A DNA stretch of 59,114 nucleotides from assembly GCA_030849065.1 (NCBI GenBank), contig JASAON010001565.1, positions 1 through 59,114 of the forward strand. The letters run 5' to 3'. The notes beneath the pieces were generated by a model, which ran no database searches, was not told where the DNA came from, and saw nothing but the letters and a program-made list of their open reading frames with translations. The stretch is from Jaenimonas drosophilae. Its lineage: Eukaryota; Euglenozoa; Kinetoplastea; Trypanosomatida; Trypanosomatidae. Positions 40,001 to 48,296 of this stretch are shown piece after piece. A program made the position numbers and the translations under genes. The stretch's first letter is position 1; each line of letters opens with the position of its first letter.

Positions 40001-41406
40001 TCATTCACTCACTAAAGCGCAGCAGCTACGCCCCGAGACGTGGAGGAGGCATCGGGCCTGGCTCGCCCATCCTACCGAAGCTTTCTATTCATCCTACACA
40101 AACCGTATCCGGCGCCGCTGGAGGGGGCGAGGGAAGCCCTACCTCCTCCACACTTCTCGGCGCATCGTGGAGCCAGCCGCAGGTGCGCACCGCCTCGACC
40201 CCAACGGTCCCAGTTCTCTCTGCCCGCGGCCTCGCCTCGGCCAACTTCAGCACCGCCACCGCAGCTGGGGCATCGGGAGGCAGCGTTGCCTCTCCACATC
40301 TCCTCGCACGATCTCTAGCTGCCACTGCCACCACCACCACCACTACCTCCAGTGGAGGTCGCTCGATGCCAAGCTCTCCTGCTCCCATTAGCACCTCCAT
40401 CATCCATGGATCAGCTCCTGCTACTGCTGCTGTCCGTCGCGTGAGTAGTGGCCCTTCCTTTTCCGAGGTGGTGGCCACAGAGGATGAGGTCGTTGAGGGG
40501 GAGGCGGAGGAGGAGGAGGATGACCGCCTTGCACCGGTATCTTGGAAGTTTGTCTTCTACATGGCCCGCCGCGAGGCACGGCGGACGGAGCTCACACTCC
40601 AGGATCTCTTGGAAGGTGTGTGGGCCGTGACGTTTCGCACAACTGGTCGCACCCATGTTGCCACTTTCCTACCGAATGAGGTGCTACAGGTGGGGCAAGC
40701 GTCGCTGCGGATGGGGGAGGATGGGGAGGATGATGGTGGTGGTGCATCTGCTTCGCCTCCCCCCTCAGCTGCTCGTGATGTTGCCGCTGGTGGGATGAGT
40801 GGTGGGAGCGGCGCGGCGCGACGACAGCGACAGATGCCTCCGCTGCGCTTTCAGCTGATCCAAGGCGGTCGGCGACTGAGCGTCCACGACTTTGTGCCAC
40901 TTACAGTCACTCGACGCTCCACCCTCGCTCCGCAGTCCGCCCTCACCTCAGGTGCCACCCCCTCTTCTGCCATCACTTCTACTGCAATGCGAGGAGGGTC
41001 TAGTGCTGCCGAGGCTGCTTTTCACGCGGAGCCGATGCGAACCTTGTCCCACGTACGTCAAGTTTTGATGCGACGCAACCACACGCACGAGGCCTGCGGG
41101 GCCTCTGCGTCGAGCCACACCTCCGCAAAGCCTTGTTGCCTGGTGGAGGTATTGCGGTCACTGGAAGGTCCTGCACCGATGGCAGAGCGTCTTCGGGCGA
41201 CGGTTACCACGGAAGAGGAGCATCTGGAGCAAGTGGAGGCAGCCGCTCTGTGCGGACCCGGTGGTGTTGGTGATGTAATGGATGACTGGGGCTGGACGCT
41301 GAGCAATGCCTTCGTGAAGATCTTCAGCGTGGATGTTCGCTCACCGCTATATGTGGAGCGACTTCAGCGGATCGCTGGTATTGAGGTATTGGGCAATCTG
41401 AGCTGA
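37003..41406 (+). CDS. Giant F-box protein with long low-complexity linkers (1467 aa)
   Basis: The frame opens at a TTG at 37000, so I take the ATG at 37003. Residues about 248-296 form an F-box: IHRLPVELFLTICSFLGEAE, then a Leu-Glu-Val-Asn-Arg segment and a final VVWRHLC, matching the LPxEL...ILxFL...V...W pattern. F-box proteins recruit substrates to Skp1-Cullin ligases through this element. Before it lies an acidic Ser/Asp-rich segment with a seven-Asp run encoded by GAT repeats. After it come some 850 residues of Arg/His/Ser/Pro-rich disorder, including a KHHHHH stretch near 575. The last 290 residues look folded (GVWAVTFRTTGRTHVATFLP; GWTLSNAFVKIF) and may be the substrate-binding domain. 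The target is unknown. Confidence 0.88.
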   Translation: MSWRAPHPIRGEAAPSHHHSRHLTHHGVPSPPPLSHKHRHSPASPASPSAASGSGGEADGGHAHTSILTHDGLSGVEDLDSSPSDGSRPSRQCAGTKTPAFRVADRKRHYTTFTTIHPHLRPRFRSDRRSRNQESDDAQSGESTSTSLASYSYGDSSDEGGYDDDDDDDEDYSLPSSLTDSEANESGSSMSSCASSISSEDAYVARSSRSGKARHSATACSTRSSNTTAARSRHNRGEAAPRLSCVLIHRLPVELFLTICSFLGEAEYRRLLEVNRDLHCAITGADAVVWRHLCLHAWMYKQGFQNFVWRFRLLESASRMDELEVLSLQQRMLMAEHTTMDLSDASATCDVTTALSRRRLHEQWQALHSREAELEGSARRLEEELSDSSSNSGLSNSVSRVRGRRHSSDTSMRRNGIHDRRPHSTSSDATPREEQEEQARGTEDAPQDDSLCVGSEGVLGEQSTDQRGNGTQPQPESRHHRSKRRARRGNRRHARSRTRRRAASSSMQLHPSPREGSYPLLRSGEDADGREGGAGVKEVLTSGERIFISNKKRGRRQHRRRSRHPKPRKHTNKRKHHHHHSRRTRGRATSHHPNHYPKHRTNPKMSSSAKRRRRHHQQRHRQANADEGHSALMPTPTYAAIQNTTPVMGLQHLDPATTMRGDGCFGTAATEAASHPRARNVAAATTTPAVEVGRADQPSVPLYWWQMAPEARQVFLQRMAAREERRRRRCAAVAGAAVEEAAWWAALDRIDRQSQSEESSAFTEEDDEDGNGENLSATSSSVSPSTSMGDQSPPNTHPTRLPPPQPPQPQPLPVVTVDGPQQLRGRVAKGDAALETVLASLTRGRKVRFSAGVGGPEEEAVNGSPLPPPLPPQQQPVSGLLTASSIAELTKSMQSHEEPTETPQRGVVTPGRTHSEPSARRSHHSSTAVVWNSSASASERLAFRRRRRHQRRNSRRSLHHNNSSPSSGSPKKRWDGGSNRWDSFREREEMMLVTRSKSVLIHSLKRSSYAPRRGGGIGPGSPILPKLSIHPTQTVSGAAGGGEGSPTSSTLLGASWSQPQVRTASTPTVPVLSARGLASANFSTATAAGASGGSVASPHLLARSLAATATTTTTTSSGGRSMPSSPAPISTSIIHGSAPATAAVRRVSSGPSFSEVVATEDEVVEGEAEEEEDDRLAPVSWKFVFYMARREARRTELTLQDLLEGVWAVTFRTTGRTHVATFLPNEVLQVGQASLRMGEDGEDDGGGASASPPPSAARDVAAGGMSGGSGAARRQRQMPPLRFQLIQGGRRLSVHDFVPLTVTRRSTLAPQSALTSGATPSSAITSTAMRGGSSAAEAAFHAEPMRTLSHVRQVLMRRNHTHEACGASASSHTSAKPCCLVEVLRSLEGPAPMAERLRATVTTEEEHLEQVEAAALCGPGGVGDVMDDWGWTLSNAFVKIFSVDVRSPLYVERLQRIAGIEVLGNLS
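37486..37509 (+). repeat. (GAT)n microsatellite within the F-box gene
   Basis: A run of GAT triplets encoding consecutive aspartates in the acidic segment before the F-box. A similar GAT run occurs after the stop codon of the 1012-aa gene near 45023-45046. Confidence 0.75.
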
Positions 41407-41986
41407 CACCCTGCTCCGTTCTTATGTTTCTGTTACGCTGCTAGGGCGAGCGCTCAGAAGCACAATGGAGTGCCTATTATGGTGCAGCTTCCATGAAGGA
41501 CCCACGATCGGCATACTGTGTGGTGTGTGTGTGCTTGAGTTACTGTGCATGAGTGGCTGCTCCCCACGACAGCTGCGCCGACGAGTCGCTGCCGTGTCTA
41601 TGTAACCGAGGATGCAATGCCTACTCTTCCCCCCCCCCTCATACCCCCACCATCCGCCTACGCTCATTCCACATTGCATGAAGCGAGTCACTCTCACAAG
41701 GGTACGCTGATGACAGACCACTCCATCACCTCTGAACGCTTATGTGCCCATTGCTAACTCACTTCTATATCATCCATCCAACATCATTTTTTTTTCGCAA
41801 CTTCTGATTCTTCATTGTATAGTATCTGCTTTGGCACTGTCTTCTCCCAACACTCCCACTGCAGTCGGTCACATTCTCCACCATCATTTCACAATGCCGC
41901 TGCTGCGGAGTGTACCCGCTGACTGTTCTTGATGCAATCGTTGTTCTACCATCTCGAACGCAATCATTTCTTGTGCTACTGTGGCA
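41407..41986. other. Intergenic region, no gene seen
   Basis: A plus-strand C-rich tract (about 41629-41650) and T runs (about 41787-41797) provide pyrimidine-rich sequence for trans-splicing of the next gene. No convincing open frame. Confidence 0.5.
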
Positions 41987-44900
41987 ATGACTGCCACCGA
42001 GACCAGTGATGAGCAGAAGGAAGATGGAACCACACTGGCAACAACCAGATCGGAAGCCTCTCCTACCCTGCAGGCCTACCTCCATCTCTACCGCTTCTTC
42101 ATCGCCACCCACGCTGTTGGAGAGGTGCTCGAGCGGGTCAGTGAGGATCATCTTTCACTGGCCTCCATGGTAGATAGCAGCCTATGCCCCCTTGTCCTTC
42201 CCCTGCAGCAACGCCGCTTTCGTGAGGCCGTTTTTGAAGTTGCCGTCTTTGAGTCACGTCGTGCTGAGTTGGCGCGCTACAAGGACAAGCAGACGCGACT
42301 CTATCACGTTGGTGGATCTGGTGCGTCACGCAGCCACACCTCCCCTGGTGCCACTGCGTCAAGCAGCAACAACCATAGCGCCGGGACTGGGGACGAGAGC
42401 GGCTACTACCAACCTCCGAGACCATCGCACACAGCAGACTGCGCCTACTCCAAGTGGCTACAACATCTCAAGAAGAACCAAGAACGGCGGGCCCCACGTG
42501 CGGGTCGTGGGGCTGAGGTGGCACGCAAACTCCGCCAAATTCTCTTCTCGGACGAACAGGAAGCAACCACGACGGCAGAGGCGGCTGAGGTGAATGCGCC
42601 CGGCTCGCCACATTCCCCACCGCGTGGAGTGCGCGGTGGTGGGGGAACCTCTTCAGCTGCATCTGCCGAGGATGCCCATCAGTGTATGTCTGTGGAAGCA
42701 TTTCCCGAACATGGCCGACCCGATGGCATGCGTGCGTCGGATAGCCTCCTTCGATGTCCGCTGTGTGCCGCACAGACCATTCTGCAAACCTTGTGGTCCT
42801 CCCTTGCGCTCATGCAGCAGCTCACCCTCGTGAGCGATGCCCATCTTGCCGCGGCTCCACTACCAGTTCCGCAGACGGTTCTCCATGTGCTGCCTGAGGA
42901 GGCTGTGCAGCAGCTGTTTCACGCGGGTGTCTCGCTCACGCATCTCGCTCTTCACATGGTGGCAGCGTGCGTGGAGGATGAGCAAGCCGGCTCCATCCTT
43001 GCCAAGCCTAGTGGCGACGCAACCACGGTTCCGACTGAGGAAGACTCAGGAATCTACGAGCTTCCTCGTAGCGAGGCCATGTACGTACGGCAGTGTCAGA
43101 GCTTCATGGGCGAACTGGCGGCCCTCACGCTGAGGCTCTCTTCCGCCGCGCTTGACGCGGTTCCTGCATTGTGGCCTGCACTTCCACTTCCTCCACTGAC
43201 CACGACCATGGCTCAGGTGAGTACGGTTGTGCGTGATGTGTGCTTACATGTCCGGCATACACTTGTTCGTGTGTGCTGGCAAGTCTTTTTCTCGGCTGAC
43301 GGAGCCTCCACTGCGCAGGAGACTCTGGGAAGGCTGTGCCGAGCTCTCCATGTGTGGGAGGGTGCCGATGCGAGCAAACGATCTGCTGGGCACTCCATCG
43401 TCGTCGCTCTCTGCGCCCACACGCAAGCCTACGTGAAGCGGCAGCATGCCGTGAGTCAGCGTTTGCGTGCGGCAGTTGGAGTTGTGGGTGATGCGGACGC
43501 CGGCCCCATTGAGGATGCTCTCGCAGATTATCAAGAACTCGGACATGTGATGTTGTTGCTCGGCGTATTCACGGAGCTGCTCCATGGACGTCGGGAGATG
43601 GAGGTGGAAACACCATCATCCACCGTAGAAGAGCGTCGCTCAAGGCTACAGGGGTTGGCGCAGACCATGGATGGGGAGGTGATGAGCTACCTGGAGAAGC
43701 TGCGGTGCTCTGCCGATGGGGCAGCGAGTTCGAGGGGCGGGCGGCTGTGTGCGCTGGCATGGCTTCTTCGAGGGGAGATGGCGCGGGCTATGGTTGGGCT
43801 TGGCGCTGATCTATCCGACGCCATCCCATCCCTTGCACGAGGAACAACAACAGACCATGAGAGCCCTTTGCCACCACTGCAGGCCTTCTCTCAGCTCACG
43901 TGTCGCGAGGCTGCGGAGGCCTGCTCCGACGCGCGGGAGTTCTTTGGTCTCACGATGCAGCCCCCGCCGTCGAGGAGTGAAGAAGCGGCTGCACCACGTC
44001 ACCTGTGGAGATTGCGGGTTCCGGAGGCCTCTGGTGCGCAACTTCATCTCCGCGACGTTGTCAATGGGCATCAGGAGTTGGCACTCTTGCCGGTGTTATG
44101 GGTGCGCGTGTGGCTCATCCTGTGTCCGTCACTCTTCCACGGGGCCGCCACGGATTTGGTGATGGCCCGTGCGCGCTGGGCAGACGCCGAGTCCGCCGCG
44201 CTCTGCCAGCAGGAGCAGGAGGCGGCCGCCACGGAGGTATCGCCCGAGGTGGGGGCGCGGCCACCATCATCCGCTCCGACGAGGCGGGGGGCTCCGCCTG
44301 CGAAGGTTCGCCTCGCCTACGCGAGTGGGGTGACCGCGTCGTCGCAAGCACCTTCCACCGCAAGGTCCAGCTCATCGGTGCGGCGCAAGTCAGCGGCTGT
44401 TCCGAAGGTGAGCAAGGAAGAACGCCGACGGCGTGAGCTCGAGGCCGCCGCCGCCGCAAGAGAGGCGACTCGCGAGCGCTTCGCCACTGCACTTGGTGCG
44501 CTGCGGGATGGGCGGCAGGATATCGCGTTTTGGTGGCGCTGGCGCCACGTGTGTGTCCGCGCTCCAACGACCTCGGCTGAGGTGAAGAGCTCCAAACAAC
44601 AATCATGTGGAAGCCCCTTTTCCGCGGCTTGGATCGCGCACAACGGCCTCGCTCCGCGTCCTGGGGCGCTTGCTGAGCGCTGTGCTGCCCTAGTGCATGG
44701 CATATGTGCGTCGGTGCTACCTCGGTCAGCGGCGGGAGGAGCAGGCGCACCCACCACCTTCTTCGGCGCACTGCATCAGCGCTACCCTCTTACTGGGGAT
44801 GCCGAGGCGGCCTACAACCGCTCCATTGGTCGCCTTCACCACCTCTCCTCCCCTGCGGCGCGCATCACCGACGGAGTGCCATTGAGCGACTCTGGAGAGA

Positions 44901-45025
44901 CGGCGTGCTTCCCCACCCCATCCATTGCACTCGACCTCCCAACAGTGAAGGGGGTGGTTGCTGCCTTTGCGGAAGAGGCACGCAGCATTTTCGTCGATGC
45001 AACGAAGGAGGCGGGAGGGGGATGA
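41987..45025 (+). CDS. Large unknown protein (1012 aa)
   Basis: The start is the ATG at 41987 (MTATETSDEQ); the frame opens two codons earlier at GTG. The protein is mainly Ala/Leu-rich helix, with disordered Ser/His-rich inserts (about residues 110-160 and 185-230) and a charged basic segment near 800-850 (VSKEERRRRELEAAAAAREA). A CPLCAAQ pair near 260 is not matched by further zinc ligands. Segments such as LPVLWVRVWLILCP near 700 are hydrophobic but too polar around the edges for a confident membrane span. I find no enzyme or binding motif. A structural role, for example in cytoskeleton or flagellum, is possible but unsupported. Confidence 0.85.
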   Translation: MTATETSDEQKEDGTTLATTRSEASPTLQAYLHLYRFFIATHAVGEVLERVSEDHLSLASMVDSSLCPLVLPLQQRRFREAVFEVAVFESRRAELARYKDKQTRLYHVGGSGASRSHTSPGATASSSNNHSAGTGDESGYYQPPRPSHTADCAYSKWLQHLKKNQERRAPRAGRGAEVARKLRQILFSDEQEATTTAEAAEVNAPGSPHSPPRGVRGGGGTSSAASAEDAHQCMSVEAFPEHGRPDGMRASDSLLRCPLCAAQTILQTLWSSLALMQQLTLVSDAHLAAAPLPVPQTVLHVLPEEAVQQLFHAGVSLTHLALHMVAACVEDEQAGSILAKPSGDATTVPTEEDSGIYELPRSEAMYVRQCQSFMGELAALTLRLSSAALDAVPALWPALPLPPLTTTMAQVSTVVRDVCLHVRHTLVRVCWQVFFSADGASTAQETLGRLCRALHVWEGADASKRSAGHSIVVALCAHTQAYVKRQHAVSQRLRAAVGVVGDADAGPIEDALADYQELGHVMLLLGVFTELLHGRREMEVETPSSTVEERRSRLQGLAQTMDGEVMSYLEKLRCSADGAASSRGGRLCALAWLLRGEMARAMVGLGADLSDAIPSLARGTTTDHESPLPPLQAFSQLTCREAAEACSDAREFFGLTMQPPPSRSEEAAAPRHLWRLRVPEASGAQLHLRDVVNGHQELALLPVLWVRVWLILCPSLFHGAATDLVMARARWADAESAALCQQEQEAAATEVSPEVGARPPSSAPTRRGAPPAKVRLAYASGVTASSQAPSTARSSSSVRRKSAAVPKVSKEERRRRELEAAAAAREATRERFATALGALRDGRQDIAFWWRWRHVCVRAPTTSAEVKSSKQQSCGSPFSAAWIAHNGLAPRPGALAERCAALVHGICASVLPRSAAGGAGAPTTFFGALHQRYPLTGDAEAAYNRSIGRLHHLSSPAARITDGVPLSDSGETACFPTPSIALDLPTVKGVVAAFAEEARSIFVDATKEAGGG

Positions 45026-45046
45026 TGATGATGATGATGATGATGT
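45023..45046 (+). repeat. (GAT)n microsatellite at the end of the 1012-aa gene
   Basis: A run of GAT/ATG triplets begins at the stop codon and continues into the 3' UTR; slippage here would not change the protein body. Confidence 0.7.
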
Positions 45047-45422
45047 ATGTCCGCACTCTGCACGGTTCCTGCTTTTCTGCGCGAGTCGCTTGGGATCCTC
45101 GCCATGAAGCCGCCAGAACTTTCTTGCACAGTGACAACCTTGAAGTAGGTGCCGTGGTGGTGCCCCCCCCCACGCTTTAGCCAACTCCCCGTTGCAATTC
45201 TCTCCTCACTCGCTCTCTCTCCTCGCATCTTACATCGTATTCATTCATTAGCTATTCGTGCGCTGCTGCGCCACTATCGGCATCGGTGGACCTCTTCAGC
45301 CTCCCAGATTATTCCAAATCGGGTCGCACGGGTCCCGGATCGACCACCGCAACGAGAGTTCCTCCCACGACACAACGGGAGAGCACATCCTTCGTCTTCT
45401 TGACTTGTAGTGGTTATAGATC
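45026..45422. other. Intergenic region with a predicted trans-splicing site
   Basis: Beyond the GAT run it contains a long C/T-rich tract (about 45195-45249) ending in TTAG, with the AG at 45250-45251, a good candidate spliced-leader acceptor for the gene starting at 45423. Nothing else is visible. Confidence 0.5.
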
Positions 45423-45914
45423 ATGCGACGTGCATTCATCTTTGGGGCTGTGGTGATGAGCCGGAGGGGCTGCGCGACCTCCACCCTAGAGGAGAAGACG
45501 CGTGCTCCAGCACACCCGCGGGTAGACCCACGTCGGTTGCCCAGCACGATTCCAGGCATCTCACAGGAGGACCTTGCGGCGCGCATTGATCGCCATCAGG
45601 CACAATCGGAGGTGTCCGCCGAGTGGGCGGCGAAGGAGGCGGAGGACCTCCACCGCAGGGAGGTGGAGCTGCGGCGCTCCACCATGGACCCCGCCGACTT
45701 TGAAAGCTGGATGGCTGAGGACCTTCGAGTGGCTCAGCGCCACGCCATGGAAGCGGCGCGTCTGGCGACCATGACCCCAATGGAGCGCCATCGCGAAGAA
45801 CAACGGCAGCGCCGACGACTGCTACGCTATGAATGGTATAAGACGGGACTGTTGGTCTTCATCTTCGTTGGAAGCATCTTCTTCCTCTTTTCGCTCTTCC
45901 TCTTCTTTAACTGA
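45423..45914 (+). CDS. Small C-terminally anchored membrane protein, probably mitochondrial (163 aa)
   Basis: Opens MRRAFIFGAVVMSRRGCATS, a basic amphipathic leader typical of mitochondrial import. The middle is a charged helix rich in Glu/Arg (about 55-135). The last 27 residues form one hydrophobic span, GLLVFIFVGSIFFLFSLFLF, preceded by LRYEWYK, so the charged domain would face one side of a membrane. The arrangement (presequence, soluble helix, single C-terminal span) is common among kinetoplastid-specific respiratory-complex and inner-membrane proteins. Specific identity unknown. A second Met at residue 12 is a possible start but would lose much of the leader. Confidence 0.8.
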   Translation: MRRAFIFGAVVMSRRGCATSTLEEKTRAPAHPRVDPRRLPSTIPGISQEDLAARIDRHQAQSEVSAEWAAKEAEDLHRREVELRRSTMDPADFESWMAEDLRVAQRHAMEAARLATMTPMERHREEQRQRRRLLRYEWYKTGLLVFIFVGSIFFLFSLFLFFN

Positions 45915-46518
45915 GAGAGCACACGCGAGTCGGACGGAGTCTGTCTTTCTCATCACTGATTCTGAGGTGAGGTGTTCTTGGCACCACATTAGTCTCTCAG
46001 GAGAGAGAGAGAGAGAGGTGACTACATGGTTAAGTTCCTCACTTTACACTTCACGCAACTCACTCTGTCATATCGATGAATACGTCTTTTGCGTACGTCA
46101 CGAGGGCGGGTGGGGGGGGGGGCTATGTTTTGTGTGCCCTCTGCCCACTCTCCTAGTGACGACCTCAGTACATACGAACTTCTTCCACCTCTTCATTTCT
46201 GTCTCTCATCATCATTTCACCATCCAATCACATGACCCACACCAAGATATCTTGACGAACTCGTTTTTTTTTCTTTCCTTCGTCGCCGCTGCCTCACACC
46301 GTTGGCAAATTGCTTGCAACAGTTCTGCGCACTTCGTGAGACGTCTGCGGATCTCCTTCATTTACTACAGCTCATCGGTCCTCATTGCTGCCCGCAGCAA
46401 TCCATCAGTCTTCCACCCCCCTCATTACCCGGTTGATTTCTCCTCCCCCCTTCCACATCCGCTACCTTTACGGCCACACATACGCATTTTCCCCCCATCA
46501 CCCAACATCTCTGAAGAA
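45915..46518. other. Intergenic region with (GA)n microsatellite
   Basis: It contains a GA run at about 46001-46017, a G9-type tract near 46112-46121, a T run near 46265-46273, and C/T-rich sequence (about 46430-46500) leading to the next gene. An open frame runs through this region into the DUF1935 gene, but it starts inside the preceding gene and reads as untranslated sequence. Confidence 0.5.
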
Positions 46519-48296
46519 ATGAACGTTAAACCGGACGCATTCCCCCATGGGACTCTGCGCGAGCAGTGCGACACCCCACAAATTGCTGAGGGTCTTCCCC
46601 TCTACGCCACCAAGCGCACACCCTCGCCACTCATTCAGACACTTCGCTTCAGCGAATCATGGGCTTCCGTTGACAGTGTGCCGCACACAGATCCTACGGC
46701 AGAGAACTACACGAACTTTATCAGCTCCATTGAGACGCTAAGCCAACTTCGTGAGCACTCACTGCACGGGTCTGAGGAGCGTCGCGCTCTCGATGACCTC
46801 GTCAAGGACGAAGAAGAATCTCCAGATCATCCTGGTGACACAGTTGATGCCATGTGCGCCGAGATGAATGACGACGATAGCTCCCCATGCGCTGAAGATG
46901 AAAGCCCACCAAACAGCCGAGAGGCTGATGATCCTACATCCGCCCACCTCACCGGTAGTGAGAACTCACCGGGTGCAGAGAATTCCTCGGGTACCAACCG
47001 CCGTCGTCTCGAGGATGAAGCCCTGTACGCAGAAGACAATGCCAGCGAGACATTGTCTCAGCAGAAGGATGCGGACTGTGCAGATGCGACTGAGGCACTG
47101 CTTGTGGAAGAAGATCCCGGCAACAATTCAGCTGGCGCACAGGATTNNNNNNNNNNNNNNNNNNNNNNNNNNNNNNNNNNNNNNNNNNNNNNNNNNNNNN
47201 NNNNNNNNNNNNNNNNNNNNNNNNNNNNNNNNNNNNNNNNNNNNNNNNNNNNNNNNNNNNNNNNNNNNNNNNNNNNNNNNNNNNNNNNNNNNNNNNNNNN
47301 NNNNNNNNNNNNNNNNNNNNNNNNNNNNNNNNNNNNNNNNNNNNNNNNNNNNNNNNNNNNNNNNNNAACCGCCGTGATGGGGCTGATGCTCTGTATGGTG
47401 AGCAGAATGGCAGCCACGACTCCCGCACTGACAAGGATGCTTCCGCTGCCAACCGCCGTGATGGGGCTGATGCTCTGTGTGGTGAGCAGAATGGAATGGA
47501 TGTGGTACCTGTCGAGAAGATGGCGTCTGATACAGATAGTCGTGGGGAGGGAAGTAGGAACTCACGGCTATCAAAGTACCGCTCGCCAATTCACCGCTAC
47601 GACGCCGTTGGCAATGGCGAGGAGATGGATGCCAAGGAGGTGCCCCACTGTCAGCAGCAGGCGCAGCCACACCAGGATTTGCGTGGCGGACGTGAAAGTG
47701 ATGTGGAGCCGCTGCAGCGGACGCTGAGCCAGTCATTGGGGAGTGCGGTGCAGAGGTCAGTGGGGAGCCGTCTTGGCGGACGTTCCTCTGAGCGGGGCGG
47801 CAGCGGCGCGGAGGCGGTGGCGATGCCAACGGCGCTGGCGACGGAGGAGCCAGAAGGAGGTTCGCACAGGTCTCGTCGGCTGTCAAAGTCGCGGGACCCG
47901 GTGCGAAGCGACTCTGTGAGCGCCGCGTCAGTTGCGCCGCCAGTGAAGCCATCGGCAGGGGTACTACAGCGGCTTCCACCTTTTCCGTGCTCCAGCATCA
48001 CACCCTGCTTCAAGCAAGGCAACGGCCTTCTGTTCCGCATGATCAATGGCGAAACAGGACAGTGGGCCTACTACAACGACACGACGGAATACATGATGCA
48101 TATTCACTTTTTTGCTGGCCCAAAGAGCTGTCTCATGGCTCTTGGTGCGACAAGGATGCTTGAGCCGGATGATACCACTCGCTACTTTGAAGGAGAGGTG
48201 TGGGTGGCCCCACGCTCCCTGCAGCTCCTCTTTGCGGGTACGGTGAATGGCTACGATGTGAAGTATAAAGCCATTCCCCTTCGTCGCGTTCGGTGA
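46519..48296 (+). CDS. DUF1935 (calpain-like/SKCRP-type) protein, interrupted by an assembly gap
   Basis: I start at the ATG at 46519 (MNVKPDAFPHGTLREQ), the first plausible codon after the C/T-rich leader. The N-terminal part is acidic and disordered. Then come 220 N and, in another frame, the rest of the same gene; the frame change is expected because the gap size is arbitrary. The gap lies in a 28-residue repeat. The C-terminal 100 residues (nucleotides about 47997-48293) are a DUF1935 domain: NGLLFRMINGETGQWAYYND, then MHIHFFAGPKS, then a final GYDVKYKAIPLRRV. In trypanosomatids this domain occurs in calpain-like and SMP-1-type membrane-associated proteins. There is no protease domain and no Gly2 acylation signal here. 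Confidence 0.8.
47147..47366. other. Assembly gap (220 N)
   Basis: A run of 220 undetermined bases inside the DUF1935 gene. It is flanked on the right by an 84-base tandem repeat and on the left by a diverged copy, so the gap most likely reflects a collapsed or unresolved repeat array, and its length should not be trusted. Confidence 0.95.
47367..47492 (+). repeat. 84-bp coding tandem repeat (28-aa unit) at the edge of the gap
   Basis: The unit beginning AACCGCCGTGATGGGGCTGA at 47367 recurs at 47451, exactly 84 bases later; the second copy is partial. Each unit encodes NRRDGADALYGEQNG plus 13 more residues. A diverged copy, with NRRRLEDEALYAEDN, lies left of the gap from 46996. The array therefore spans the gap. 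Confidence 0.85.

Noticed and set aside
45829..46518. N-terminal extension of the DUF1935 gene by 230 codons
   Set aside because: It would start within the preceding gene, reads through GA, poly-G and pyrimidine-rich tracts typical of untranslated sequence, and has no protein character.
46519..48296. A frameshift mutation in the DUF1935 gene
   Set aside because: The change of frame coincides with a run of 220 N of arbitrary length, so it says nothing about the real sequence.
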